From Oscillospiraceae bacterium (GTDB lineage Bacteria; Bacillota; Clostridia; Oscillospirales; Acutalibacteraceae): a DNA stretch of 64,000 nt. The stretch is taken from the NCBI GenBank assembly GCA_015066015.1, contig SVPE01000007.1, forward strand, positions 1 through 64,000. Reading direction: 5' to 3'. How positions within the stretch are numbered: position 1 is the first letter of the stretch; each line of letters begins with the position of its first letter. The notes beneath the pieces were generated by a model. That model saw only the letters and a program-made list of their open reading frames with translations, searched no databases and had not been told where the DNA came from. The translations under genes and the position numbers were made by a program. Below are positions 11,070 to 19,554 of the stretch, piece after piece.

Positions 11070-11780
11070 TTATTTGATTTCTTCGTCAAGAAGAGCTTTG
11101 GCAACACGAAGGTCATATGGGTAGGTGATTTTGATGTTGTGTACTTCACCTTCGATCATGTGCACGTTATAGCCTTTCATACTAAAAATCTTACATGCAT
11201 CAGTGAGTATATTCTTTTCATCTTCTGTCAGACTGAAATAAAGCTCCTTAAGAGTTTTTGCCCTGAAGGCCTGGGGAGTCTGTCCCTGATAAAGCTTACT
11301 TCTGTCGGGGATGGAGCTGATTGTTTCTCCGTTCTGACTTTCAACAATGGTGTCTGTTGCGGGAACGACTGTATCTGTTGCACCGTATTTGAGTGCAGCA
11401 TTGATGTTTTCTTCAATGATTCTTGCGGAAACGAAGGGGCGTACTGCGTCGTGAGTAACGATGATTGTTTCATCGTCAAGACCGTCTGTTTCCTCAATGT
11501 ATTTTATGGAGTTCATAATGGTTTCGTTTCTCGTGCTTCCGCCCTTGAGAACGATAACCTTATCATTTTCGGGAAGGTACTTTGCAAGAATCTCTTTGGT
11601 ATAGTTTACCCACTGATCGGGGCAAAGGATAATTACTTTTTTGAAATTTGCATTGACAAAAAACTTTTCTACCGTGTGAACGATAATGGGCTTATCCTTG
11701 ATTTTGAGATATTGCTTGGGTTTTTCCATGTTGCCCATTCTGCTGCCGATTCCGCCGGCGGCGATTACTGCGTACGTCAT
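11070..11780 (-). CDS. tarI: Ribitol-5-phosphate cytidylyltransferase (TarI/IspD family)
   Basis: A 236-residue nucleotidyltransferase that activates ribitol 5-phosphate with CTP to CDP-ribitol. The signature AAGGIGSRMG and KPKQYLKI form the CTP-binding N-terminus; THDAVRPFVS and QTPQAF are typical of the IspD/TarI family. IspD (isoprenoid pathway) is the alternative, but overlap with TarJ in one operon strongly favours TarI. The start follows GAGGTG. Transcription is from a near-consensus promoter with palindromes at the start site. The product is expected to feed teichoic-acid-like or other ribitol-phosphate modification, possibly through the divergent LicD. Confidence 0.9.
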   Translation of the reverse strand: MTYAVIAAGGIGSRMGNMEKPKQYLKIKDKPIIVHTVEKFFVNANFKKVIILCPDQWVNYTKEILAKYLPENDKVIVLKGGSTRNETIMNSIKYIEETDGLDDETIIVTHDAVRPFVSARIIEENINAALKYGATDTVVPATDTIVESQNGETISSIPDRSKLYQGQTPQAFRAKTLKELYFSLTEDEKNILTDACKIFSMKGYNVHMIEGEVHNIKITYPYDLRVAKALLDEEIK

Positions 11781-11801
11781 AAATTTTCACCTCATATAAA
11801 T

Positions 11802-11823
11802 TATACTGGACAGTATATACTGT
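11802..11823 (-). promoter_or_regulatory. Nested palindromes at the tarI transcription start (candidate operator)
   Basis: ACAGTATATACTGT (11810-11823) is a perfect 14-base palindrome. TATACTG (11802-11808) also forms an inverted repeat with CAGTATA (11811-11817) and a direct repeat with TATACTG (11816-11822). The cluster covers about -4 to +19 of the predicted tarI transcript, an ideal repressor position. Confidence 0.55.
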
Positions 11824-11826
11824 TAT

Positions 11827-11854
11827 ATTATACCTTTTATTCCGTTTTTGTCAA
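11827..11854 (-). promoter_or_regulatory. Sigma-A promoter of tarI-tarJ
   Basis: Read on the minus strand: TTGACA (plus 11849-11854), a 16-base spacer, and TATAAT (plus 11827-11832). Predicted start is near 11820, with a leader of about 40 bases. Confidence 0.85.
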
Positions 11855-11878
11855 CTGAATATCCTTTTATGTAACAAG

Positions 11879-11907
11879 TTGACAAAAATGTTGCAGGGGA
11901 GTATAAT
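11879..11907 (+). promoter_or_regulatory. Consensus sigma-A promoter of the licD operon
   Basis: TTGACA (11879-11884), a 17-base spacer, and TATAAT (11902-11907) are a perfect consensus match. Transcription should begin near 11914. It is back-to-back with the tarI promoter, with 24 bases between the two -35 boxes. Confidence 0.9.
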
Positions 11908-11941
11908 ATTTGGGAATATGAAAAAAAGGATTGATAAATTA

Positions 11942-13912
11942 ATGAATCAGTTTTTTATTGATGAGTTGAGATGTATTTCAACAGACCTCAACTCCAAAAA
12001 GAAAAATCCGCGTTTTTATTGCGGAAACGAGATAAATATTATCGGTGATGAAAACGGTCTGGCAGCTTACCTTGCAGGCTTCAATATGTCAGTTATAACT
12101 GCTGAAGATAAGGGTGCAGTCAACGTAATTGCAGAAGGAAAATGGCGCAATAAAGCACTCTACGACGAGATTCAGGGCGAGTTCGGTCACAAGGAGTGTA
12201 TGTGTCTTCTCGATAGTTTTGACGACTATCTCAAGGTGACTGATAATAAGCGTATCAAACGTTTTTATTATATTGCAAATCTTCAGCTTGAAGAATACAA
12301 GGACGAAGCCTTTGCAAATGAAAAAATCGCTAATCTTGCTAAGTGGCTTGACTATGCAATGAAAAACGACGGCAGATTCATTTTTATTCCTGTTTTCAAC
12401 TTTGCAAAGCCTTTCCCGTACGGTGTTGCCGCCTGCTCGGAAAGAGAGCTTGAGGCTTTTGCCGAATACGACAGTGGCTTTTATCAGGGCAGAATCCTCG
12501 GCAAAATGGAGGATGTCTGCAGAAAATACTTCAAGGGTAAGAAAAATTACATCAAGGAAATCCGTTTTGATAATATTTTCGGACCTCTTGTTGACAGTAC
12601 ATCAAACATCAACCTTGACGGCATCATTGATGAGCTCGTTAAGGAGAACAAGGTTACATTCTACACCTCCGACGGTGTTACTTACCATACGGGCTGCTAT
12701 ATCAGACAGGCGGTAACTGCAGTTTACTATGTAGATTTTATGGGTAAAATCGGTAATATCTACAACGCTTCGAATTACAGATTCACCCTTCACGATATAA
12801 AGAGTGATCTTTATAAAAAATTCCGCCATAAGAATCCCTCAGTCAGCTTTGTAAACGATACTGACGGAATCATTCCCGAAAACAATTACGATTGCCTCGG
12901 TAATATCAAAATCAAAAATCTCGGCTGGTCTAAAATCACACCTCTTGCTGAGGCTGTCTACAGAACAGCTCTTGCACGATGCGATGAGGAGTATATGGCA
13001 GATTTCTATGTGTCCGTATATCAGGGTAAGCTTGAAAGAATCAAGCAGATTGAAATGGATATTATGGCAGAAATTGACCGTATCTGTAAGGAAAATGATA
13101 TTACATATTTCCTCGTAGGAGGTACGCTTCTCGGTGCAGTAAGACATAAGGGCTTTATTCCCTGGGACGACGATATTGATATCGGTATGCTCCGTGACGA
13201 TTATGATAAGTTCAGAAGGGTTTGTCCCGATTCACTCAAACCCCATCTCAGCTATCAGTCACACCTTAAGGAAACTACTTCTCACTACATTTTTGATAAG
13301 GTCAGACTCAAGGATACCTACTTCAACACAAAGTTCTCAAACAGATTCGATGATATCCAGAACGGTATTTTCATTGACGTGCTTGTTTTTGATAAAACCG
13401 GCAATACAAAGGCGAGTCAGAGGGTACACATAAAGCTTGTCAAGATTTTCCGCAGACTTATCAATGTCCGTTGGGTAAACGTTGCAAGAAGGGGAATTCA
13501 CTACAGAGCCTCAAAGCTTTTCCTTCCCTTTATGAGACTTGTTCCTTACAAGCTGTATCACCGTTGCCTCGACAAGGCTCTTACGCTTTACCATAAGAAC
13601 AAAAAGAGCGCTTACCTTATTGACGGCGTAGGACTTAATCTTGATAAGGGTGCATTCCCGGCTGAGTGGTTTGGTGAGTTTATCGATATGCCTTATGAAA
13701 ATATGACCTTCAAGGTGCCTGTAGGCTATGATAATTACCTTCGTATGTGGTACGGTGACCGTTATATGGAGCTGCTTCCTCTTTCGGCACGTTTCTCCGG
13801 TCACAAGCTGCTGCGACTTGACCTTGGTAAATATATCATTCCCGAAACAGAAAACAAACAGCTTCACGAAAATCATCTTCTCGGTGAGCTTTACGAAGAG
13901 CCTCTCAATTGA
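11942..13912 (+). CDS. Epimerase-like/LicD fusion, predicted phospho-polyol transferase
   Basis: A protein of 656 residues. The C-terminal part (about 370-640) is a LicD domain: GGTLLGAVRHKGFIPWDDDI with the metal-binding Asp cluster D409-D411 and D413, then IFIDVLVFD, GLNLDKGAFPAEWFG and YLRMWYGDRYM. LicD-family proteins transfer phosphocholine or, in the fukutin branch, ribitol phosphate. The N-terminal ~300 residues resemble an extended SDR epimerase (EDVCRKYF, RFDNIFGPLVD) but lack a clear glycine motif and YxxxK, so it is probably non-catalytic. I chose ATG 11942 (AAAGGA upstream) because earlier in-frame TTG 11879 is the -35 box. It is divergent from tarIJ and co-transcribed with the LCAT-like gene. 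Confidence 0.85.
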   Translation: MNQFFIDELRCISTDLNSKKKNPRFYCGNEINIIGDENGLAAYLAGFNMSVITAEDKGAVNVIAEGKWRNKALYDEIQGEFGHKECMCLLDSFDDYLKVTDNKRIKRFYYIANLQLEEYKDEAFANEKIANLAKWLDYAMKNDGRFIFIPVFNFAKPFPYGVAACSERELEAFAEYDSGFYQGRILGKMEDVCRKYFKGKKNYIKEIRFDNIFGPLVDSTSNINLDGIIDELVKENKVTFYTSDGVTYHTGCYIRQAVTAVYYVDFMGKIGNIYNASNYRFTLHDIKSDLYKKFRHKNPSVSFVNDTDGIIPENNYDCLGNIKIKNLGWSKITPLAEAVYRTALARCDEEYMADFYVSVYQGKLERIKQIEMDIMAEIDRICKENDITYFLVGGTLLGAVRHKGFIPWDDDIDIGMLRDDYDKFRRVCPDSLKPHLSYQSHLKETTSHYIFDKVRLKDTYFNTKFSNRFDDIQNGIFIDVLVFDKTGNTKASQRVHIKLVKIFRRLINVRWVNVARRGIHYRASKLFLPFMRLVPYKLYHRCLDKALTLYHKNKKSAYLIDGVGLNLDKGAFPAEWFGEFIDMPYENMTFKVPVGYDNYLRMWYGDRYMELLPLSARFSGHKLLRLDLGKYIIPETENKQLHENHLLGELYEEPLN

Positions 13913-13941
13913 GAGATAAAAACAGAAAAGGAGCAAGGTTT

Positions 13942-15444
13942 ATGAAAAAGTTCAGTAAGATTATTTCTCTTATACTTTCTGTTATTCTCACATTTGTTTT
14001 AGTTGTGCCTGCCTTTGCAGCAGACACCGACAAACAGACCTGCCCGGTAATTTTCATCCCGGGATTTGCTACAAGTCATATTTATACAGACAAGGATAAT
14101 CCTGTAGAAGAAATACAGCCCATCAGCTCGGATGTACTGCTTGAAATTGTCAAGGAAACACTTATTCCTTCGCTGATTATTTTTTCTGCTGACCGCGATT
14201 ACGACAAGCTCGCTTCAAGTCTTTGCGATGCAATCAACAGTAAGTTTTCAACATGGTTCAATAATCTTGACGGAAGCGCTATGGGTAATTCAGGTGTGCT
14301 CCGTGTTTATCCTGAAGCAACATCAGTAAATTCTTCTTCAGACCTTCGTTTCGACTATGACTGGAGAGGCGACCCGATTGCAATAGCAGCCGAGCTTAAT
14401 GACTATATCAATTACATCACTCAGAGCTGTGGTTGCGATAAGGTATCACTTACGGCTCACTCTCTCGGTAACGTCATTACGCTTACATATCTTTCAATTT
14501 ACGGCTTTGATAAGGTGCAGGGTGCAGTTTTCGACACACCGGCAATTGACGGTGTTGATTATATCGGAGATCTTATGTGCGGCGAGTTTGAGTTTACAGA
14601 CGGCTCGGTGGATGCACTTTTCCGTCTTATTCTCGGCAGTACAGAATATGAGCAGCTTCTTTCAAGTGTTGCAGATGCTTTCGGTATTGCAGGTATTCCC
14701 GGAATGCTTGCATTGTTTCTCAACGATATACTCGAAAAGATAGCTCCTACAGTTTTCAGAGAAACTCTTGTGCCTGTTTTCGGCACCTGGCCGACAATCT
14801 GGGCAATGACTCCCGATGACCGTATTGACGAGTCTATGGATTACATATTCAGCACATACTTTACAACTGAAGATTCATTGGTGCTCAGATCAAAAGTCGA
14901 GGCTTATAACACAGCCGTAAGAGAGAACAAGTATCAGACATTGCTTGCTTTCGACGGGGTTGCACGGGTTGCCGTAATTTCAAGATACGGAGCATCTTCT
15001 ATTCCCATAACATCCTCGTGGAATAATCTCAGTGACGGTGTTATTGACACAAAGCATAGCTCACTCGGAGCAACAACGGCTTCTTATGGTGAGATTTTAA
15101 GCAGTGAATACCTTGAAGGTAAGGATTCTGCATATATTTCACCTGATAAAACGGTTGATGCATCAACCTGTCTTTTCCCGGAGAAAACCTGGTTTATTAA
15201 AAATCTCGGTCATCAGGACTTCCTTTGTACTCAGGTGTATTATGAGTCATTCCTTTTTGCACAGCAGGAGCCTACAACCGAAAATCACGCTCTTTCACGT
15301 TTCAGCATTCTGAATCCGGAGACGGGCGGATTTGATGTAGACGAGTCTGTTCCCGACCCTGTGGAAAAGCTTTCACCCTGGCAGGTTCTCATAAAATTTC
15401 TTAAGTCAATTTTGGCAAAGTTTCTTGAGCTTTTCAAAAAATAA
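13942..15444 (+). CDS. Secreted LCAT-like alpha/beta hydrolase, Ser nucleophile
   Basis: A 500-residue exported protein. A signal peptide (residues 1-28, ending PAFAA) precedes VIFIPGF, a strand and oxyanion-hole loop like those of lecithin:cholesterol acyltransferase/PGAP1-type lipases. RFDYDWRGDP and SLTAHSLGN follow, with Ser174 the nucleophile; His424 in LGHQDF is a candidate catalytic His. The C-terminus (SPWQVLIKFLKSILAKF) is an amphipathic helix that may hold the membrane surface. The ATG follows AAAGGAG; it is 29 bases after licD, so they form an operon. A clear paralogue lies at 34399-36054. The substrate is unknown; a lipid or lipid-linked glycan ester is plausible. Confidence 0.8.
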   Translation: MKKFSKIISLILSVILTFVLVVPAFAADTDKQTCPVIFIPGFATSHIYTDKDNPVEEIQPISSDVLLEIVKETLIPSLIIFSADRDYDKLASSLCDAINSKFSTWFNNLDGSAMGNSGVLRVYPEATSVNSSSDLRFDYDWRGDPIAIAAELNDYINYITQSCGCDKVSLTAHSLGNVITLTYLSIYGFDKVQGAVFDTPAIDGVDYIGDLMCGEFEFTDGSVDALFRLILGSTEYEQLLSSVADAFGIAGIPGMLALFLNDILEKIAPTVFRETLVPVFGTWPTIWAMTPDDRIDESMDYIFSTYFTTEDSLVLRSKVEAYNTAVRENKYQTLLAFDGVARVAVISRYGASSIPITSSWNNLSDGVIDTKHSSLGATTASYGEILSSEYLEGKDSAYISPDKTVDASTCLFPEKTWFIKNLGHQDFLCTQVYYESFLFAQQEPTTENHALSRFSILNPETGGFDVDESVPDPVEKLSPWQVLIKFLKSILAKFLELFKK

Positions 15445-15452
15445 CACCTATG

Positions 15453-15485
15453 GCGGCATGGTTTGACTGTGCCGCTTATTTTATT
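15453..15485 (+). terminator. Terminator of the licD/LCAT-like operon
   Basis: GCGGCA (15453-15458) pairs with TGCCGC (15470-15475), followed by a T-rich run to about 15485. Confidence 0.7.
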
Positions 15486-15521
15486 TCATGGGATATAATA
15501 ATTAAAAATAAAGCGTATTCC

Positions 15522-15550
15522 TTGACATAAGTTTTAAAAAATAGTATTAT
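15522..15550 (+). promoter_or_regulatory. Promoter of the rnj-gdpP-rplI-dnaB operon
   Basis: TTGACA (15522-15527), a 17-base spacer, and TATTAT (15545-15550). The -10 lies in an inverted repeat, GTATTAT (15544-15550) and ATAATAC (15556-15562), which might be an operator. The predicted leader is about 90 bases. Confidence 0.65.
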
Positions 15551-15644
15551 GTACTATAATACCATTATTATGGGTTAATATCGTCTTATGATTTTGAACG
15601 GAATATATATTAAAAATATCAGTAAAGGAGTGTTCAGTAATTAA

Positions 15645-17576
15645 ATGAGTGAAAACAAACAGTCTCAATCAAAGACAGTTAAAAAATCTCAGCACAAGTC
15701 TTCCCCGAAAAACAGTGTGAATTCAAAAAGCGAAAAGAAGACTGCAGCTGCTACGGAAAAAAAGAAGACTAAAAATACACAGCAGAATAAAAAGCAGCAG
15801 ATAAAGAAAAACAGCAATACCGGAAAACAGAGCACAAAGACCGCGGCAAAACAGTCCAAAAAGGGGCTGTTAACATCTGAAAAGACTCAGAAAAGAAAGT
15901 CAAAGAAAAAAGTAAATACTCAGCCGGTTAAAATTGCCTTTCTCGGCGGACTTAACGAGGTAGGAAAGAATATCACACTGTTTGAGTACAAGGATGATAT
16001 TCTCATTATTGACAGCGGACTTGCATTTCCTGATGAGGATATGCCGGGCATTGACCTTGTAATACCTGATTTCACATATCTGGAAAAGAATGCAGACCGA
16101 ATCAAGGGTATATGTATAACTCACGGTCACGAGGACCATATAGGCTCACTTGCATATCTTCTTAAAAAGGTGAATGTTCCCGTTTACAGTACAAGACTTA
16201 CCAACGGTCTTATTGAAGGAAAGCTTAAGGAGCACGGACTTTTAAACAGTGTAAAGCTTAATGTTGTAAAAGCAGGCGACAGTGCAAAAATCGGCGAATT
16301 TACCGTCGAATTCATTCACGTGAACCACTCAATTCCCGATGCAGTCGGATTTGCAATCAGGTGTGAGGGCGGAACAATTGTCCACACCGGTGACTTTAAG
16401 ATTGACACTACACCCATTGACGGCGGAATGATTGATCTTGCAAGGTTTGCCGAGCTCGGAAAAGAGGGTGTGCTGTGTATGATGGCAGACTCCACCAATG
16501 CTGAAAGACCCGGATATACCGAAAGCGAAAGCAAGGTGGGTGCATCCTTTGAGCTTCTTTTCAGAAAAGCCGGTAAAAGACGTATCATAGTTGCAACCTT
16601 TGCTTCAAATATTCACCGCGTTCAGCAGATAATCAATGTCGCAGCTCAGCTTGGCAGAAAGGTTGCTCTTTCGGGACGAAGCCTTGAAAATGTTGTTGCT
16701 GTTGCAGCAGAGCTCGGTTATCTCAAGGTGCCCGAAGGAATTCTTGTAAAGCTTGATATGATAAACAAGTATTCCGATCATGAAATTGTTCTTATAACGA
16801 CGGGCAGCCAGGGCGAGCCTATGTCCGCGCTTACAAGAATGGCTTTTTCCGACCACCGAAAGGTTGCAGTCGGTCCTAATGATTACGTGATTATTTCTGC
16901 TACACCGATTCCCGGTAATGAAAAAACCGTAAGCCGGGTTGTAAACGAGCTTATGAAGCTTGGCGCTGAGGTTGTTTATGAAAAAATGTACGATGTCCAC
17001 GTTTCGGGTCACGCTTGCCGTGAAGAGCTTAAGCTTATGCTCGGAATTGTGAAGCCTCAGTATTTTCTTCCCGTTCACGGTGAGCAGAAGCATCTTCTCA
17101 AGCATGCTGAGCTGGCAGAATCTATAGGTATTCCTTCAAAAAACATCGTAATTGCTGACAACGGCGTTATGGTTGAGGTTTCAGCAGAGGGAATCAAAAA
17201 GTCAGGTACCGTACCTGCAGGGAGAGTTTTTGTTGACGGCTATGGCGTAGGTGATGTTGGTTCTGTCGTACTTAAGGACAGAAAGCATCTTGCAGAGGAC
17301 GGCATCATCATTGTCGTTGCAACGCTCGATTCTGTTTCGGGTAACCTTGTGTCAGGTCCGGACGTTGTTTCAAGGGGCTTTGTATTTGTTAAAGAAAACG
17401 AGGCTCTTATTGATGAGGCAAAAGAAACTGCATACAATGCAATAATGCGTTGCTTTGACAGAAATATATATGATTGGGGTACTATCAAGGGAAGAGTCAG
17501 GGATGATGTTTCAAGACTTATGTATGAAAGGACCAAGAGAAGTCCTATGATTTTACCCATACTCATGGAGATTTAA
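15645..17576 (+). CDS. rnj: Ribonuclease J with lysine-rich N-terminal extension
   Basis: A 643-residue metallo-beta-lactamase/beta-CASP ribonuclease for mRNA decay and rRNA maturation. The catalytic core starts near residue 93 (VKIAFLGGLNEVGKN); THGHEDHIG gives zinc ligands H160, H162, D164 and H165, and VNHSIPDAVG, HTGDFKID and SGHACREE follow. The C-terminal RNase J domain is present. The first ~90 residues are a low-complexity Lys/Ser/Thr/Gln tract, absent from typical ~555-residue RNase J, and may bind RNA or ribosomes. The SD AAAGGAG (15624-15630) is 14 bases from the ATG, unusually far; a stop codon just upstream in frame excludes an earlier start. Confidence 0.94.
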   Translation: MSENKQSQSKTVKKSQHKSSPKNSVNSKSEKKTAAATEKKKTKNTQQNKKQQIKKNSNTGKQSTKTAAKQSKKGLLTSEKTQKRKSKKKVNTQPVKIAFLGGLNEVGKNITLFEYKDDILIIDSGLAFPDEDMPGIDLVIPDFTYLEKNADRIKGICITHGHEDHIGSLAYLLKKVNVPVYSTRLTNGLIEGKLKEHGLLNSVKLNVVKAGDSAKIGEFTVEFIHVNHSIPDAVGFAIRCEGGTIVHTGDFKIDTTPIDGGMIDLARFAELGKEGVLCMMADSTNAERPGYTESESKVGASFELLFRKAGKRRIIVATFASNIHRVQQIINVAAQLGRKVALSGRSLENVVAVAAELGYLKVPEGILVKLDMINKYSDHEIVLITTGSQGEPMSALTRMAFSDHRKVAVGPNDYVIISATPIPGNEKTVSRVVNELMKLGAEVVYEKMYDVHVSGHACREELKLMLGIVKPQYFLPVHGEQKHLLKHAELAESIGIPSKNIVIADNGVMVEVSAEGIKKSGTVPAGRVFVDGYGVGDVGSVVLKDRKHLAEDGIIIVVATLDSVSGNLVSGPDVVSRGFVFVKENEALIDEAKETAYNAIMRCFDRNIYDWGTIKGRVRDDVSRLMYERTKRSPMILPILMEI

Positions 17577-17580
17577 AAAA

Positions 17581-19539
17581 ATGAAAAAGCTATGGAAAAT
17601 TTACGATTTTTCCCTTCCGTTTGCTCTTGTGGCATTGATTTTTTCATTGTTCATTTTTATGAAGGACAGAGCGCTCGGAATAATAGGGATTGTGCTTGTT
17701 ATTGCTGCACTTGTTGGAAAATTCGTTTATTACAAGACTAAAAAGGAAAAGCTTCTCAACCGTATCAAAGCAGTTTCCGACGAGCTTGACTTTGAACAGG
17801 GTAAAGCTTTTGAGACTCTGACTGTGCCTTGCTGTGTTGTTGAGGAAGACGGAGCTTTCACCTGGTTCAATCCTGCTTTCAGAGAGTATTTCAACATCTC
17901 AGATGATTGCAATGTCAAAAGCATAGGAGAGCTTGTCAATAAGGAAAGCATAGAGAAGATACTTGTCGGCAGAGGTTACCGTATACGTATAGGAAATCAG
18001 TATTTTGCAATCTATTCAAATGAGATTACTGCCGATGATGAAAAAGTATATCTGCTTTACTTCTTTGATGAAACAAGGCTTCGCCAGACTGAAAAGGAGT
18101 TTTACGAAACAAGACCCTCAATAATGCTTTTTGTTATTGACAATATCGATGAAATCTATCAGAATTTCAAGGACAGTGAGTGCACTGCAATTGTCGGATC
18201 AATTGAGCAGCTTATTGAAGAATGGGTAGGCTCTTACGGAGGACTTTGCCGTAAGTTTTCAAGTGACCGTATTATGGTTTTTGTTGAAGAAAGAGGTCTT
18301 CAGCGTATGATAACCGATAAATTCAGCATTCTTGACAAGGTAAGAGAATTTACCTTTGACGGCAGGAATGTTGACATAACACTTTCTGTAGGTGTCGGTA
18401 AGGACGATAAGCTTGCCGAATCCCATAATGCAGCAAAGCTTGCACTTGATATGGCGCAAAGCCGCGGCGGTGATCAGGTCGCCGTCAAGCATGAGGTGCA
18501 GTATAAATTTTACGGCGGCGTTTCCGCGGGACACGAAAAGAAAAACAAGGCAAAAACCCGTCTTATTGCAAAGAGTATTGCTGAGATTATACGCGACAGT
18601 GAAAACGTTGTGGTTATGGGACACCGATTCTCGGATTTCGACTCTTTCGGAAGTGCCGTAGGTGTTTTTGCAATTGCAAAACATTTTGAAAAAAGAGTGA
18701 ACATTGTACTTAACAGAAGGAACACTCTTGCGGCGCCTCTTGTTGACCGCTTTATTGCTCAGTATGGTGAAGAATATATCACTGCGCCTGAAAAGGCAGC
18801 TGCGCTTTTCGGCAAAAATACGCTTCTTGTGGTTGTTGATACCCATAAGAGGGAGGTTACCGAAGCTCCTGAGCTTCTTGACCTTACAGAAAAGGTAATG
18901 GTTATTGACCATCACCGAAAGAGCGTCGGCTTTATTGAAAATACTGTTATGTTCTATCATATGCCTAATTCTTCTTCAGCAAGTGAAATGGTATCAGAGC
19001 TTGTACAGTATGTCGACACCAAGCCTGTTATAAATCAGTTTGAATCTCTTGCTCTTTTTGCAGGCATATTGCTCGATACGAGAAACTTCATCATCAGAGC
19101 AGGTGTGCGTACATTTGAAGCGGCAGCTTATCTGCGCTCAAGGGGTGCAAATACCGTTGAAACAAAGAAGCTTTTCTCAAATGATATGGAGATATTCCGT
19201 CACCGCAATCTTATTATCGACTCTGCGAAAGAGTACAGAAGCTGTGCGATTTCCGTTGCCCCCGATAATATTGAAAATGTCAGGCTTGTAACATCTCAGG
19301 CAGCTGATGAAATGCTTAATATCGAAGGCGTCAAGGCATCCTTTGTGCTTTACAGAAACGGCAACGGTGTTAATATTTCAGCAAGAAGCTACGGTGAAAT
19401 CAATGTTCAGCTTGTTATGGAATCAATGGGCGGAGGAGGACATCAGACGATGTCGGCCTGTCAGCTTAACGATATTGCCTCTGATGAGGCGGTAGCTATG
19501 CTTGAAAAAGCAATAGACGAATTTTATGAGAATAATTAA
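17581..19539 (+). CDS. gdpP: Cyclic-di-AMP phosphodiesterase GdpP (DHH/DHHA1)
   Basis: A membrane enzyme of 652 residues that degrades c-di-AMP to pApA. Two N-terminal transmembrane segments (about 7-27 and 32-50) are followed by a PAS-like domain (75-165), a degenerate GGDEF domain (about 175-300), and a DHH domain with VMGHRFSDFDSFGS, VVVDTHKRE and VIDHHRKSV. The C-terminal DHHA1 domain has GGGGHQTMSA. The first motif is slightly divergent from GHRNPDMDS but keeps the metal-binding His and Asp residues. It begins 4 bases after rnj, with GGAG in the end of rnj serving as SD. gdpP-rplI-dnaB is a conserved Firmicute order. Confidence 0.93.
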   Translation: MKKLWKIYDFSLPFALVALIFSLFIFMKDRALGIIGIVLVIAALVGKFVYYKTKKEKLLNRIKAVSDELDFEQGKAFETLTVPCCVVEEDGAFTWFNPAFREYFNISDDCNVKSIGELVNKESIEKILVGRGYRIRIGNQYFAIYSNEITADDEKVYLLYFFDETRLRQTEKEFYETRPSIMLFVIDNIDEIYQNFKDSECTAIVGSIEQLIEEWVGSYGGLCRKFSSDRIMVFVEERGLQRMITDKFSILDKVREFTFDGRNVDITLSVGVGKDDKLAESHNAAKLALDMAQSRGGDQVAVKHEVQYKFYGGVSAGHEKKNKAKTRLIAKSIAEIIRDSENVVVMGHRFSDFDSFGSAVGVFAIAKHFEKRVNIVLNRRNTLAAPLVDRFIAQYGEEYITAPEKAAALFGKNTLLVVVDTHKREVTEAPELLDLTEKVMVIDHHRKSVGFIENTVMFYHMPNSSSASEMVSELVQYVDTKPVINQFESLALFAGILLDTRNFIIRAGVRTFEAAAYLRSRGANTVETKKLFSNDMEIFRHRNLIIDSAKEYRSCAISVAPDNIENVRLVTSQAADEMLNIEGVKASFVLYRNGNGVNISARSYGEINVQLVMESMGGGGHQTMSACQLNDIASDEAVAMLEKAIDEFYENN

Positions 19540-19554
19540 CGGAGGATATATACA

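Noticed and set aside
10842-11858. A long open frame on the plus strand opposite tarJ and tarI
   Set aside because: It is antisense to two well-recognised genes, has no SD and low-complexity Cys/Phe/Val-rich translation, so it is a shadow frame.
15522-15560. TTGACA paired with TATAAT at 15555-15560 as the rnj promoter
   Set aside because: The spacer would be 27 bases; TATTAT at 15545-15550 gives 17.
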